Below are positions 26,099 through 34,212 of a stretch of 64,000 nt of DNA, in pieces. The translations under genes and the position numbers were made by a program. The notes beneath the pieces were generated by a model. That model made no database searches. It was not told the origin of the DNA and was given only the letters and a program-made list of their open reading frames with translations. The stretch is from the NCBI GenBank assembly GCA_001464545.1, contig LNFC01000014.1:248001-312000 (forward strand), given 5' to 3'. The first letter of the stretch is position 1. Every line of letters begins with the position of its first letter. The stretch comes from Acidobacteria bacterium Ga0077551. Lineage in GTDB: Bacteria; Pseudomonadota; Alphaproteobacteria; Caulobacterales; Hyphomonadaceae.

Positions 26099-27209
26099 GG
26101 GTATCTCCCGTAGCGGGGTCGAGCAGCCGGTGGGCGTGGAGGATGAAATAGCGCGTCTCGGCATGGTCCACTGTGCGGTGAGCGGCCGCTTTCCACGCGT
26201 CATAGGCTTCCTGGTAATTCGGGTAGGCGCCGACGAAATCCAGCTTCGCGAGGTCCTCGAACTCGACGCCGGTCACATCCTTCAGCTCACCGCCAAAGAC
26301 GATGTGGAGGAGTTGTTTGCCGGACTGATCCTTGGTGGGCATCTTTCGGGGCTCCGTTTTCTCGGGCGCAGGCTTTGTCGCGGCCCGCGCCTGCGGGTCC
26401 GGGATGCGCACATATCCTGCGCGGCGCACTAACAAAGGATGAAGCGCGTTTCCAGAGGCGAGGACACTGCGCTGGGCCGGAATCGCCCGGTTGAACACCA
26501 GCTGCTCGCCCGCATGGGTGGTCGCCTGCCCGCCCGCCTCGGTGATCAGCACGGCGCCGGCGGCAATGTCCCAGTCCGCCTTTTCGGCCAGCACGAGCAC
26601 GGCGTCCCAGTCCCCGGCGGCCACGAGAGCGAGCCGCAGCAGGGTCGCGTTCGGCTTCGGCCGGGCGAGATGCACCTCTGGCCAGGGCTCGCGCCAGCCG
26701 GGATGGGTGATCATGCCTTCGTTCGTGATCAGGCGGCTGCCCGCCTCCTGGCCTTGCGCGGAGACGCGGATCGCCGCGCCATTGCGCCGGGCGCCCGCGC
26801 CGCGCCGCGCCTCGTAGAACTGGCCGAGCACAGGGGCGTAGACAACGCCGGCCACCGCCTCGCCGTCTTCGACGATGGCGAGGCCGATGCACCAGTCCGG
26901 CGTGCCGTCCATGTAGGCGCGCGTCCCGTCGATCGGATCGACCACCCAGCAGCGCGATTTCTGCCGCGCATCCGGATCGTCCAGTGTTTCTTCGGACAGC
27001 CAGCCATATTCCGGCCGGGCTGTTTTCAGCGTGGAGGCGCAGAGCCGGTTGACGGCGAGGTCGGCCTCGGTGACCGGGCTTCCGCCAGTCTTGTTCCAGA
27101 ACTCCGCGCCGCCCTTGTGCAGGTAGGACATCGCGAGATCGCCGGCGTCCTGCGCCAGGCGGCAGAGCAGCGCCGCATCTTCTTCCAGCGTGCGCTCAGC
27201 TGCCTGCAA
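26088..27209 (-). CDS. Inositol-monophosphatase-family phosphatase fused to DUF4170
   Basis: Residues 1-265 form an IMPase/CysQ-type phosphatase: GGSPVTEADLAVN (44-54), Glu73-Glu74, WVVDPIDGTRAYMDG (88-102) and ADWDIAAGA (211-219) bind metals. A linker rich in A, P, K (272-290) leads to a 75-residue DUF4170 domain (KQLLHIVFGGELKD, FVGAYPNYQEAYDAWK). DUF4170 is usually a separate small gene; here there is no stop between. An internal ATG at 26342 (MPTKDQ) has GGAG nine bases upstream, so a separate DUF4170 product could also be made. The start is TTG 27209 with GAGGAC upstream, overlapping pmbA by 14 bases. Confidence 0.88.
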   Translation of the reverse strand: MQAAERTLEEDAALLCRLAQDAGDLAMSYLHKGGAEFWNKTGGSPVTEADLAVNRLCASTLKTARPEYGWLSEETLDDPDARQKSRCWVVDPIDGTRAYMDGTPDWCIGLAIVEDGEAVAGVVYAPVLGQFYEARRGAGARRNGAAIRVSAQGQEAGSRLITNEGMITHPGWREPWPEVHLARPKPNATLLRLALVAAGDWDAVLVLAEKADWDIAAGAVLITEAGGQATTHAGEQLVFNRAIPAQRSVLASGNALHPLLVRRAGYVRIPDPQARAATKPAPEKTEPRKMPTKDQSGKQLLHIVFGGELKDVTGVEFEDLAKLDFVGAYPNYQEAYDAWKAAAHRTVDHAETRYFILHAHRLLDPATGDTHNV

Positions 27210-28542
27210 GGTTCATGTCCTCGATGAGGATCGACGGGGCATCCCGCGTGCTGCGCAGCTCAAGGTCGGACGCCGGAACGAGGCGCGCAAACATGGAGGG
27301 CAGATCGCCCGCAACGGTGACTTCCGAAACCGGATAGGCAATCTCGCCGCCCTCGAACCAGAAGCCTGCGACGCCTACGGAGTAATCACCGGTATTCGGA
27401 TTGATCGACGGCCCGAACATGTCGGTGACCAGCAGGCCCCTGCCGGCCGACTTTGCGAGCGCGCCCGGAGACTGCGTGCCGGGACGCAGGTAGACGTTGG
27501 AGGTGGAGACGCCCGGCGGGTCGCCGAAGCCGAGACCGGCAAACCCGTTCGGCGCGAGGCCAAGCTGGCGCGCGGTGGATGTGTTGAGCAGCCAGCGGGT
27601 CAGGCGGCCGTCTTCAATCAGGTGCGCCTCTTCCACCGGCAGGCCTTCGCCGTCATGCGCGCGGCTGCCCATGCCCAGCGGGCGGTGCGGATCGTCGGTC
27701 AGGTAAATGCCCTTGGCGAACACCTGCGTGCCCATCTTGTCTTTGAGGAAGCTGACGCCTCGCGCGACCGAAGGCCCGGAGATCGCGCCGAGGAAGGCGC
27801 CCAGCAGGCTGTCGGAGACGCGCCGGTCAAAGATCACAGCAGCTTTCTGCGTATCAATCTTGCGGGCGCCGAGACGGGCGATGGTCCGCTCGCCGGCCGT
27901 CTTGCCGATTTCCTCCGCAGGCGGACGATCCTTCGTGAAGCGGACAGACCAGCTGTCATAGTCGCGCTCCATCTGGCCGTCTTTCTCGGCCACTGCCGAG
28001 AGGCCGAGGCTGGTGGACGTGCCGGTCTTCCAGGATCTGAACCCGTTGGTCGCCGCAACCCATCGTTCAGACCGGTTCCAGGAGGCGCCGCAGCCGGCAA
28101 CGGTCTTGATGCCCGGCACCGCCAGCGCGGCGGCTTCGGCGGCGATCGCTTCGCGCTCCAGCACATCGGCGGCGACTTCAGGCTCACCGGAGAGGTCCAT
28201 ATCGACATTGCCCGGGGCGAGTTCGCCGCGCTCCGGCAGGCCGCAATACTTGTCTTCCGGCACCACGCGCGCCATCGCCACGCAGCGTTCGGTCAGCGCT
28301 TTCATCCCCTCGGGCGAAAGGTCCGCGCCGGAGACGCTGGCCTGCCGCTTGCCGAAGAAACAGCGCAGCGCCACGCTGGCGCTTTCCTCACGCTCGATAC
28401 TTTCCAGCTTGCCGTCGCGCACGGAGACACTGACGCCGTCTGCCACGCCGATCCGGGCATCCGCCGCGCTTGCGCCTGCCTTGAGGCAATTTTCGAGAAG
28501 TCCGGCCAGAAGTTCTGCCGGAGGAACGTTGAAACCTGTCAT
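27196..28542 (-). CDS. pmbA: TldE/PmbA, non-catalytic partner of TldD
   Basis: The 448-aa protein has the PmbA layout without the zinc motif: VSVRDGKLESIEREES near the N-terminus, NTSTARQLGLAPNGFAG and MFGPSINPNTGDYSVGVAGFW near the C-terminus. It forms the heterodimeric protease with TldD, whose gene is at 12404-13807. It is the first gene of a minus-strand set with the IMPase-DUF4170 gene and the ABC transporter, overlapping the former by 14 bases. Confidence 0.95.
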   Translation of the reverse strand: MTGFNVPPAELLAGLLENCLKAGASAADARIGVADGVSVSVRDGKLESIEREESASVALRCFFGKRQASVSGADLSPEGMKALTERCVAMARVVPEDKYCGLPERGELAPGNVDMDLSGEPEVAADVLEREAIAAEAAALAVPGIKTVAGCGASWNRSERWVAATNGFRSWKTGTSTSLGLSAVAEKDGQMERDYDSWSVRFTKDRPPAEEIGKTAGERTIARLGARKIDTQKAAVIFDRRVSDSLLGAFLGAISGPSVARGVSFLKDKMGTQVFAKGIYLTDDPHRPLGMGSRAHDGEGLPVEEAHLIEDGRLTRWLLNTSTARQLGLAPNGFAGLGFGDPPGVSTSNVYLRPGTQSPGALAKSAGRGLLVTDMFGPSINPNTGDYSVGVAGFWFEGGEIAYPVSEVTVAGDLPSMFARLVPASDLELRSTRDAPSILIEDMNLAGS

Positions 28543-28587
28543 GTGCGCTAAATGGACCGCGCTGCGGCGGCGCGCAACAGCGTAGCG

Positions 28588-28974
28588 TCAGACGAGCGCG
28601 GCGTAGACGACGTAGGCGCCGATGCCGAGCATGCCCAGCCAGCTGAGTATCATGCCGAACTGGCGCGCCCAGAGGATGGTCGCCGAAAGGCCCAGCGCAT
28701 GCAGCAGGCGGCCGAGGGTGAATACCCCGCCGAGGACGTGGATGGCCCAGACCGGAACGGCGAGCAGCGCAAGGACAATCAGCCCCAGCATCGAGGCCGG
28801 AATGTACTCGGCGGCGTTGCCATGGGCGCGGATGCGCAATTCGAGATCGGGATCGCCGCCCGATCCGAGCGACACCTTGGTCTGCATCCGGCTACCGACG
28901 ACGCGGAAGGACAGCAGGAACAGGAGCAGGATGTTGATGCCGGTATAAAGCGCGGCGGCTGAAAGTACGGTCAT
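28588..28974 (-). CDS. MAPEG family membrane protein
   Basis: This 128-aa protein has four hydrophobic segments and the MAPEG core RIRAHGNAAEYIP at about residues 47-59, followed by LGRLLHALGLS. MAPEG proteins include microsomal glutathione transferases and leukotriene synthases; bacterial members often have glutathione-dependent activity, which fits a genome with gshA, but the activity here is inferred from family only. It stands 46 bases upstream of pmbA on the same strand. Confidence 0.88.
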   Translation of the reverse strand: MTVLSAAALYTGINILLLFLLSFRVVGSRMQTKVSLGSGGDPDLELRIRAHGNAAEYIPASMLGLIVLALLAVPVWAIHVLGGVFTLGRLLHALGLSATILWARQFGMILSWLGMLGIGAYVVYAALV

Positions 28975-28993
28975 GGGTGGTCCCCCCCGAGAA

Positions 28994-29021
28994 AAGGCCG
29001 CCAGGTTTCCCGGGCGGCCTT
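28994..29021 (-). terminator. Intrinsic terminator after the 91-aa membrane protein
   Basis: AAGGCCGCC pairs perfectly with GGCGGCCTT across a 10-nt loop and is followed on the minus strand by TTTTC. It ends transcription of the gene at 29052-29327 and lies just upstream of the MAPEG gene. Confidence 0.8.
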
Positions 29022-29051
29022 GTGTCTTGCTACTCGCCTGAAAGGCGAAAC

Positions 29052-29327
29052 CTACATGTCCCGGCGCGCGTCCGGCAGGCGGTCGTTGATGTCGTCGCGG
29101 ATGTCCATCAGCGTGACGATCAGGCCGCAGATGATGCTCGCCGCAATCCAGCCACCGAAGCTGAACAAGGCAAAGTCGGCGACCTGGGCGAGCGGGCCGG
29201 AGAGGCCGATCAGTTCCGCGGTGAATTCACCCTTCTGGTAAATGCCCAGGGCGATACCGGATACGATGATGGCTACGTAGGCCACGTAGACCATGATCCG
29301 GAAACTGTTGATAATAATGAACTTCAT
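29052..29327 (-). CDS. Small membrane protein, unknown
   Basis: This 91-aa protein has two clear transmembrane helices (about residues 8-28 and 52-74) and a charged C-terminal tail (MDIRDDINDRLPDARRDM). AGGGGATCC precedes the ATG. I do not recognise a family. It is a single-gene unit with its own terminator. Confidence 0.7.
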   Translation of the reverse strand: MKFIIINSFRIMVYVAYVAIIVSGIALGIYQKGEFTAELIGLSGPLAQVADFALFSFGGWIAASIICGLIVTLMDIRDDINDRLPDARRDM

Positions 29328-29434
29328 GAGGATCCCCTTCCTGGTTCCGTCCTGTTCTAGGCCGTGCGCGGCTGCGCGTCACGTTAGGCTTTTATGACTG
29401 CAGGCTCCGGGCCAGGCCCGCGCCGTCAGTTCGC

Positions 29435-29749
29435 TTATCCTCCCGTCGCGGCGGCATTGCCGCACACTTCAAGGTCGTTGGTTACCGCCGAGAAGGCAAG
29501 CAGATCCTCCACCGGCAGGGTGCTCATGTATTCCACCATGTCCTGCTTTTCGCGTCCGGCGGCCTGGGCCACCTTCTTGAAGAGTTCAGGCGGCAGGTTC
29601 ACCTCGAGCGCAGTGGCAACGCACGTACAGGTTGCCTCGGCTTCGCCCTTCTCGATACAGGTTGAAACGAGAGCCTGCTTGTCCGACGGACCCAGCGCGC
29701 TGCACCCGGCCAGCACAGAAAGCGCCGCTGCTACGATGAATATCCGCAT
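29435..29749 (-). CDS. Small lipoprotein, unknown
   Basis: The 104-aa product starts MRIFIVAAALSVLAGCSALG: a signal peptide with lipobox LAGC, so it should be lipid-anchored. The mature part has four further cysteines, including CTC in EATCTCVATALEV, and a helical region ending NDLEVCGN. GGAGGG lies six bases before ATG 29749; the longer frame to 29788 lacks such a site. Function unknown. Confidence 0.75.
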   Translation of the reverse strand: MRIFIVAAALSVLAGCSALGPSDKQALVSTCIEKGEAEATCTCVATALEVNLPPELFKKVAQAAGREKQDMVEYMSTLPVEDLLAFSAVTNDLEVCGNAAATGG

Positions 29750-29810
29750 GCCAAGCCCTCCTGACGGTTTCAGCCCGAGTGCTTGCATGATTTCCGGCGA
29801 CTGAAAAGCG

Positions 29811-30524
29811 CTATTCCCGGCGCAGGAGAGCGTCCAGCTGGAAGCCGTTGCCGAGTTGGCGGGCGAAGGCTTCCTTTATGGCCGCGCGATCATAATCGTC
29901 GGCTGCCCAGTCCAGGAAGGTCTTCCACTGGCCGGTTGGCTTGCCTGCATTGAAGGCGGCGTAGCTCTCGAAGACGGCATCCAGGACGCCGGTCTTGCCA
30001 TGCTTGATGTGCAGGTATTTGCCCGAAAGCTGGTCGACGGCCTCGGCAAAGGGCACCCGTTCGCGCAGCAGTTTATACAGGACCGCCATGATGCCGGCCC
30101 GGTCTGCGCCGGATTTGCAGTGCATCAGGGCGGGGTATTCGATCCGCTCGAACAGGTCGCGGGCGGCAAATATGGCTTCGCGGGTGGGCGGATCACGGGA
30201 AAAGACTTGGAAATCAACGAGTTCGATGCCGGCCTTGGCGCAGGCTTCCTTCTCTAGGAGGTAATAGCCCTGCGTGCTGGGTCCCCGAAGGTTCAGGATG
30301 GTGCGGATGCCCCGTTCGGCGGCATGGGCTGCGATCTGGCGCGGTGAAGGCTGGTTGGAGCGCCACATTTCGGGGGAAATCTGGTGCAGATTGCTGAAGC
30401 GGGCGCGGAGGAATCCGTGGTCCCCCCAGGTCAATTCGCGCTGCGCCCGGGCCCGGCCCTCGGGCGATGCGAGGTCCGCCGGCACGTGCGCCCGGCGCTT
30501 CTTTTTGGACCGCAACTTCACCAT
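29811..30524 (-). CDS. Cysteine-type (tyrosine/dual-specificity) phosphatase
   Basis: This 237-aa cytoplasmic protein has the phosphatase P-loop HCKSGADRAG at residues 135-144, with Cys136 as nucleophile and Arg142 to bind phosphate. ERGIRTILNLRG upstream and YLHIKHGKTGVL downstream match the bacterial group annotated as tyrosine or KDO-like phosphatases. A strongly basic N-terminus (KLRSKKKRRAHVP) may bind membrane or nucleic acid. ATG 30524 follows AGGTG; the frame runs further upstream without support. Confidence 0.85.
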   Translation of the reverse strand: MVKLRSKKKRRAHVPADLASPEGRARAQRELTWGDHGFLRARFSNLHQISPEMWRSNQPSPRQIAAHAAERGIRTILNLRGPSTQGYYLLEKEACAKAGIELVDFQVFSRDPPTREAIFAARDLFERIEYPALMHCKSGADRAGIMAVLYKLLRERVPFAEAVDQLSGKYLHIKHGKTGVLDAVFESYAAFNAGKPTGQWKTFLDWAADDYDRAAIKEAFARQLGNGFQLDALLRRE

Positions 30525-30706
30525 GGCCCCGCACCTAACGGCCATCCAGTCTCGGGGCAAGCACAGCCATGCACGCGGAATTCTCGCCTGATTATCATTC
30601 TTTATCGAAAATTTCTCATCCGGCCGCATCCAGCGGGTCCCCTGGCTGCATCTTACGGGCATGAAGACCAGCAATCGTGCTGGACCAAACCTGAACCGGA
30701 GACCCC

Positions 30707-31081
30707 ATGGGTGTTGAAGTCCTCGTCCCCGTTGCCTTTTTCGGCACGATCATCGCCACCGTCTGGCTTGTCAGCTATTTCAACGGCCGCAAGCGCCTGA
30801 CCATCCACGAAACCCTGCGCCACGCCATCGACAAGGGCCAGGCCCTGTCGCCGGACCTGATGGACCGGATGTCGATGGTAACCGACCCGGTGCGTGCCGA
30901 CCTTCGCCGCGGCGTGCTGTTCCTGGCCTTTGGCGCGGCCTTCGGTGTCCTCTCCGCCCTGATCGGCTATGAGGAAGCTGAAGCCCTGACCCCGATGCTC
31001 GGCGTTGCCACCTTCCCGATCTTCCTGGGTATCGCGTATATCGGCCTGTGGGCATTCGGCCGTGGCAAGTCAGAGGCCTGA
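30707..31081 (+). CDS. DUF6249-type membrane protein
   Basis: This 124-aa protein has one helix at residues 5-24 (VLVPVAFFGTIIATVWLVSYF), a cytoplasmic amphipathic stretch (RKRLTIHETLRHAIDKGQALSPDLMDRM) and two further helices. That pattern, hydrophobic start then LIEKG-like segment then two helices, matches DUF6249 proteins, which often accompany ECF sigma factors. It is followed by the sigma gene 31 bases later. GGAGACCCC precedes the ATG. Confidence 0.75.
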   Translation: MGVEVLVPVAFFGTIIATVWLVSYFNGRKRLTIHETLRHAIDKGQALSPDLMDRMSMVTDPVRADLRRGVLFLAFGAAFGVLSALIGYEEAEALTPMLGVATFPIFLGIAYIGLWAFGRGKSEA

Positions 31082-31112
31082 TCTCTGGCTGGCCGCCTCA
31101 GGAGGGCGGGAC

Positions 31113-31637
31113 ATGCGCAGCGACCCTGATCTCGCCCACGCCGCCGCACAAGGCAACGAGGCAGCCTTTGCCGAGCTTGTGCGGCGCCACCAGGGCAAGG
31201 TGCGCGGGATGGCCCGCCGCCTGGCCGGCTCCGAAGCGACGGGCGACGACATCGCCCAGGTGACGTTCCTGACGGCATGGCAGAAAATCTCCACCTATGC
31301 CGGCGGAACCTTCAGTGCCTGGATCTGCACCATCTGCTGGCGGGAATTCCTGCAATGGCGCCGCCGGCAGAAACTGGAAATCGAGTTCGACGAGACGGCG
31401 GAGATCATCCCGTTCGATCGCTCGGCGGACCAGAACGAGATGCGGATGGACCTCACCCGCGCCCTCGAAACCCTCAGCGAAGCCCAGCGTGTCTGTGTGG
31501 TGCTCTGTGTCGCGACGGGACTGACCCATCAGGAGGCAGCTGACGTGACCGGCTGGCCCCTCGGAACGGTAAAGTCACATGTCTTGCGCGGGGTCGCCCT
31601 GCTCCGGACCCGTCTTGAAAATGCCAATGTGGCGTGA
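31113..31637 (+). CDS. ECF-type RNA polymerase sigma factor
   Basis: The 174-aa protein has region 2 (ELVRRHQGKVRGMARRLAG, DDIAQVTFLTAWQKI) and region 4 (LSEAQRVCVVLCVATGLTHQ, TGWPLGTVKSHVLRGVALLR). GGAGGG lies upstream of ATG 31113. It lies between a DUF6249 membrane protein and a small two-helix membrane protein, an arrangement in which the latter commonly acts as anti-sigma factor. The promoter it recognises is not visible from this sequence. Confidence 0.92.
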   Translation: MRSDPDLAHAAAQGNEAAFAELVRRHQGKVRGMARRLAGSEATGDDIAQVTFLTAWQKISTYAGGTFSAWICTICWREFLQWRRRQKLEIEFDETAEIIPFDRSADQNEMRMDLTRALETLSEAQRVCVVLCVATGLTHQEAADVTGWPLGTVKSHVLRGVALLRTRLENANVA

Positions 31638-31650
31638 TGGAGTGATCAAC

Positions 31651-32022
31651 ATGCGTGAACAGGATGCCTACAAGGATCTGTCGGACCTTTTCCGGGTCGA
31701 GGACAACGCTCTGCCCGCAGAGCCCTTCACCCGCCAGGTGATGCACGGGGTGCGCAAGCAGAAGATGATGCGCCGCTTCGTGGTCGGAAGCCTCGGTTTC
31801 ACCGGCGCCGGCATTGCCGCCCTTCAGCTGCCGGCCCTGCTCGGTGAATGGGTCGGGGTCGACAAGACGGTGACGCAGGCCCTGACGACGGCGCCGACCG
31901 AACTCAGCACCGCCGCGGTCAACCAGCTCAGCGCCGCCGCCATGAGCAACCCGATGTGGCTCGCCATCGCCGCCGGCGCCGCCCTCTGCGTGTTCGCGGT
32001 CTCGGCCTTCGAACGGGCCTAG
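31651..32022 (+). CDS. Two-helix membrane protein, candidate anti-sigma factor
   Basis: This 123-aa protein has a soluble N-terminus (DLSDLFRVEDNALPAEPFTRQVMHGV), a helix at about residues 43-64 and another at about 100-119. It starts 13 bases after the sigma factor stop with GGAGTG upstream. The N-terminal segment followed by a membrane span is the usual shape of small anti-sigma factors, but no anti-sigma or zinc-binding motif is evident, so the role is inferred from position. It is followed by a strong terminator. Confidence 0.7.
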   Translation: MREQDAYKDLSDLFRVEDNALPAEPFTRQVMHGVRKQKMMRRFVVGSLGFTGAGIAALQLPALLGEWVGVDKTVTQALTTAPTELSTAAVNQLSAAAMSNPMWLAIAAGAALCVFAVSAFERA

Positions 32023-32044
32023 ACCAACAGCCTACGGATAAATG

Positions 32045-32074
32045 AAAACCCCGGCAGCGATGCCGGGGTTTTTT
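32045..32074 (+). terminator. Strong intrinsic terminator of the DUF6249/ECF operon
   Basis: AAAACCCCGGCA pairs with TGCCGGGGTTTT around a GCGA loop, then further T residues, 22 bases after the last stop codon of the operon. A near-ideal rho-independent terminator. Confidence 0.92.
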
Positions 32075-32263
32075 GTTGTGGGCGGGCTATGGTGGGAACA
32101 GCCGGGTTTGGAAGTGGACCCCTCGTCGAGCGAGCGTGCTCGTGGTGTCACGTTCCGGCGATAGAGAACCGATCCAAGGGCAACGGCTGAAAGTGGCCCG
32201 TTGCAGACATTGGCATTCGAGTGCCTTTGAAGATAACATGGCAATCTTGGTGGGAGAGGCGAC

Positions 32264-32629
32264 GTGGGTCTGTTCGATAAGTTTCGCGGCAAGGACGCTC
32301 CGCAAGGCGTCGTCTACATGTTCACATTTAAGGTGGGGAACGGTCGAACGCAGATACCGGCACCGATGAAAGGCGCCTTCGTTTGCGCCTATGCGATGGA
32401 CGAAAATCCCACCGCTGCCGCTGAGCGATGCATCAACAAGCTTCTATCGATGGGCTACATCGTGGAAGACATGGAACCCAAGGGCGCAGAGATGCAGCTG
32501 TCGTCATGGGACACGCATATAGCGGAAAGGTGGCCAGACTTCATGGACCATTTTCCAAAGCAAAAGGATGTGGTCGCTGAGTTTGGGAGAAGAGATGCAA
32601 TTCTAGCGCCTTTCGCTGGTTTTGAATGA
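32264..32629 (+). CDS. Hypothetical protein, orphan
   Basis: This 121-aa cytoplasmic protein starts at GTG 32264 with GGGAG eight bases upstream. It has no membrane segment or recognisable motif; visible stretches are MGLFDKFRGKDAPQG, AFVCAYAMDENPTAAAERCI and HIAERWPDFMDHFPKQKDV. Codon use is more A/T-rich than its neighbours (AAG, ATA, GAA, AAA common), as is the 180 bases before it, which suggests recent acquisition. The start and reading frame are supported by the ribosome site and clean downstream stop only. Confidence 0.6.
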   Translation: MGLFDKFRGKDAPQGVVYMFTFKVGNGRTQIPAPMKGAFVCAYAMDENPTAAAERCINKLLSMGYIVEDMEPKGAEMQLSSWDTHIAERWPDFMDHFPKQKDVVAEFGRRDAILAPFAGFE

Positions 32630-32709
32630 AGCAGCTAAAGTCCGCCACCGGCGATTTTCTGCCAGTTCCGCCTTCTTCCAGCTCAAACACTCATTCGGCT
32701 AGAGCGCAC

Positions 32710-33282
32710 TCACCGCCGCCAGCCAATTCCCTCGAGCAGCATCCGCGTCTCGTAGAGCGGCAGGCCAACGATGGCGGTGTAGCTGCCGTTGATGGCGGTG
32801 ATGAAGCCGCCGGCCAGGCCCTGGATGCCGTAGCCGCCGGCCTTGCCCCTCCACTCGCCGCTGGCGACGTAGGCGGCGATCTCGGCCTCGGTGAGACGCT
32901 TCATCTTCACGCGGGCGAGCACCGTGCGGGAGGCGACCCGGCCGTCCGGCGCGCGCACGGCCACGCCCGTGATGCATTGGTGCGCGCGGCCGGAGAGGAG
33001 GCGCAGGAAGGCCTCGGCTTCGGCTTCGTTTGCGGCCTTCTCGAGGTTGCGCTGGCCCACGGCGACAACCGTATCGGCGGCCAGGACGTAGCCAGCTTCC
33101 GTGCAGGCGACCGCTTTTTCACGTGCCAGACGCTCCGCCAGCGCGCGGGGCGCTTCGTCCTTGCGGCGGGTCTCGTCGATGTCGGTGGGGGCGACCTTGT
33201 CCGGCACGAGGCCGATCTGCGCGAGCAGGTCGAGACGCCGGGGGCTCGCGCTCGCGAGGATGAGCGGCGGCTTGCCCGGCAT
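32710..33282 (-). CDS. Maf family nucleoside triphosphate pyrophosphatase
   Basis: The 190-aa enzyme opens LILASASPRRLDLLAQIG (substrate loop) and has PTDIDE, KAVACTE, LAADTVVAVG, then ITGVAVRAPDG and GKAGGYGIQGLAG, all family motifs. Maf proteins hydrolyse dTTP, UTP or modified pyrimidine nucleotides to the monophosphate and are linked to division arrest. It lies six bases downstream of infA, the standard alphaproteobacterial infA-maf pair. Confidence 0.94.
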   Translation of the reverse strand: MPGKPPLILASASPRRLDLLAQIGLVPDKVAPTDIDETRRKDEAPRALAERLAREKAVACTEAGYVLAADTVVAVGQRNLEKAANEAEAEAFLRLLSGRAHQCITGVAVRAPDGRVASRTVLARVKMKRLTEAEIAAYVASGEWRGKAGGYGIQGLAGGFITAINGSYTAIVGLPLYETRMLLEGIGWRR

Positions 33283-33288
33283 GACGGT

Positions 33289-33507
33289 TTACTTGAAGCG
33301 GTAGGTGATGCGGCCCTTGGTCAGGTCATACGGGGTCATTTCGATCATGACCTTGTCGCCCGTGAGCACACGGATGCGGTTTTTCCGCATCTTGCCGGCA
33401 GTGTGCGCGATGATTTCGTGGTTGTTCTCAAGTTTCACGCGGAACGTCGCGTTCGGCAGCAGTTCAACGACTGTGCCTTCGAATTCGATGAGTTCTTCTT
33501 TCGACAT
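33289..33507 (-). CDS. infA: Translation initiation factor IF-1
   Basis: The 72-aa protein is a single S1/OB fold: [40 protein letters not shown], and [20 protein letters not shown]. It binds the ribosomal A site during initiation. ATG 33507 has GGAGAAGG upstream; length equals the family norm. Open frame upstream is noise. The gene is coupled to maf. Confidence 0.98.
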   Translation of the reverse strand: MSKEELIEFEGTVVELLPNATFRVKLENNHEIIAHTAGKMRKNRIRVLTGDKVMIEMTPYDLTKGRITYRFK

Positions 33508-33623
33508 GCCTTCTCCAGCTGACCGGCCATTCCGGCCAAGACTTCGCATTGCTGGGCTGCGCCATACAGGCTTGCAGGGATTCCGGCAAGCGCGCGGGGG
33601 AGTCGGCCGCTTCGGGGCCTCGT

Positions 33624-34199
33624 TTACCGTGTCGGCAGGGGGACGCCGGACTTGAGGCTGCACTGGCCGGCGAAGCCCGGGAAAGCGCCGTTGGTGTCGA
33701 CATTCGACTCGGCAAAGCCGTCGCTGATGACCAGGCGGGCGGTGATCGTGGTGGCGGTCGCGGCGAGCAGTTCGGGGGTCAGCGGCAGGGTCAGGCTGAC
33801 GGCGGCGCCGTCTGCGTCTGTCAGTACGGCCTCGCCGTCAAACGAAATGCCCGAGACGACATACCGGGCGGGCCCGGCGACGGCATAGTCCCCGAGCTGG
33901 CGGGCCGGGGCGACGACTTCCAGCGTCCTGGCGGCCGTGTCGCAGTGCAGCGCGAACTTCGGCGGGGCGAGGCCCGTGATGGCATCCTGCGGGCCGACAT
34001 CGAGGACCGAGATGCCCGTTTCGCTGTCGAACAGTTCGAGCCCGTCAGCGGTGGGCGCGAAGGCGGGTTCGGCTGCTTCGGGGGTCAGATCCTCGGTCAC
34101 CGCTTCGGCGGCGGGCGCCTCGAGCGCGGGTGTGGGATTACGACCTTCGCAGGCGGCAAGTGCGGCGAGACTGGCGGCCAGAAGGAATGACACTCTCAT
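33624..34199 (-). CDS. Lipoprotein of unknown function
   Basis: This 191-aa protein has the signal [17 protein letters not shown] with a lipobox at Cys17, followed by an A/P/E-rich linker (residues 18-50) and a domain containing [22 protein letters not shown] and [17 protein letters not shown]. The mature part looks beta-rich. It lies between the UPF0262 gene and infA on the same strand. Not recognised. Confidence 0.78.
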   Translation of the reverse strand: MRVSFLLAASLAALAACEGRNPTPALEAPAAEAVTEDLTPEAAEPAFAPTADGLELFDSETGISVLDVGPQDAITGLAPPKFALHCDTAARTLEVVAPARQLGDYAVAGPARYVVSGISFDGEAVLTDADGAAVSLTLPLTPELLAATATTITARLVISDGFAESNVDTNGAFPGFAGQCSLKSGVPLPTR

Positions 34200-34212
34200 C
34201 GCGTTTCGCCTT

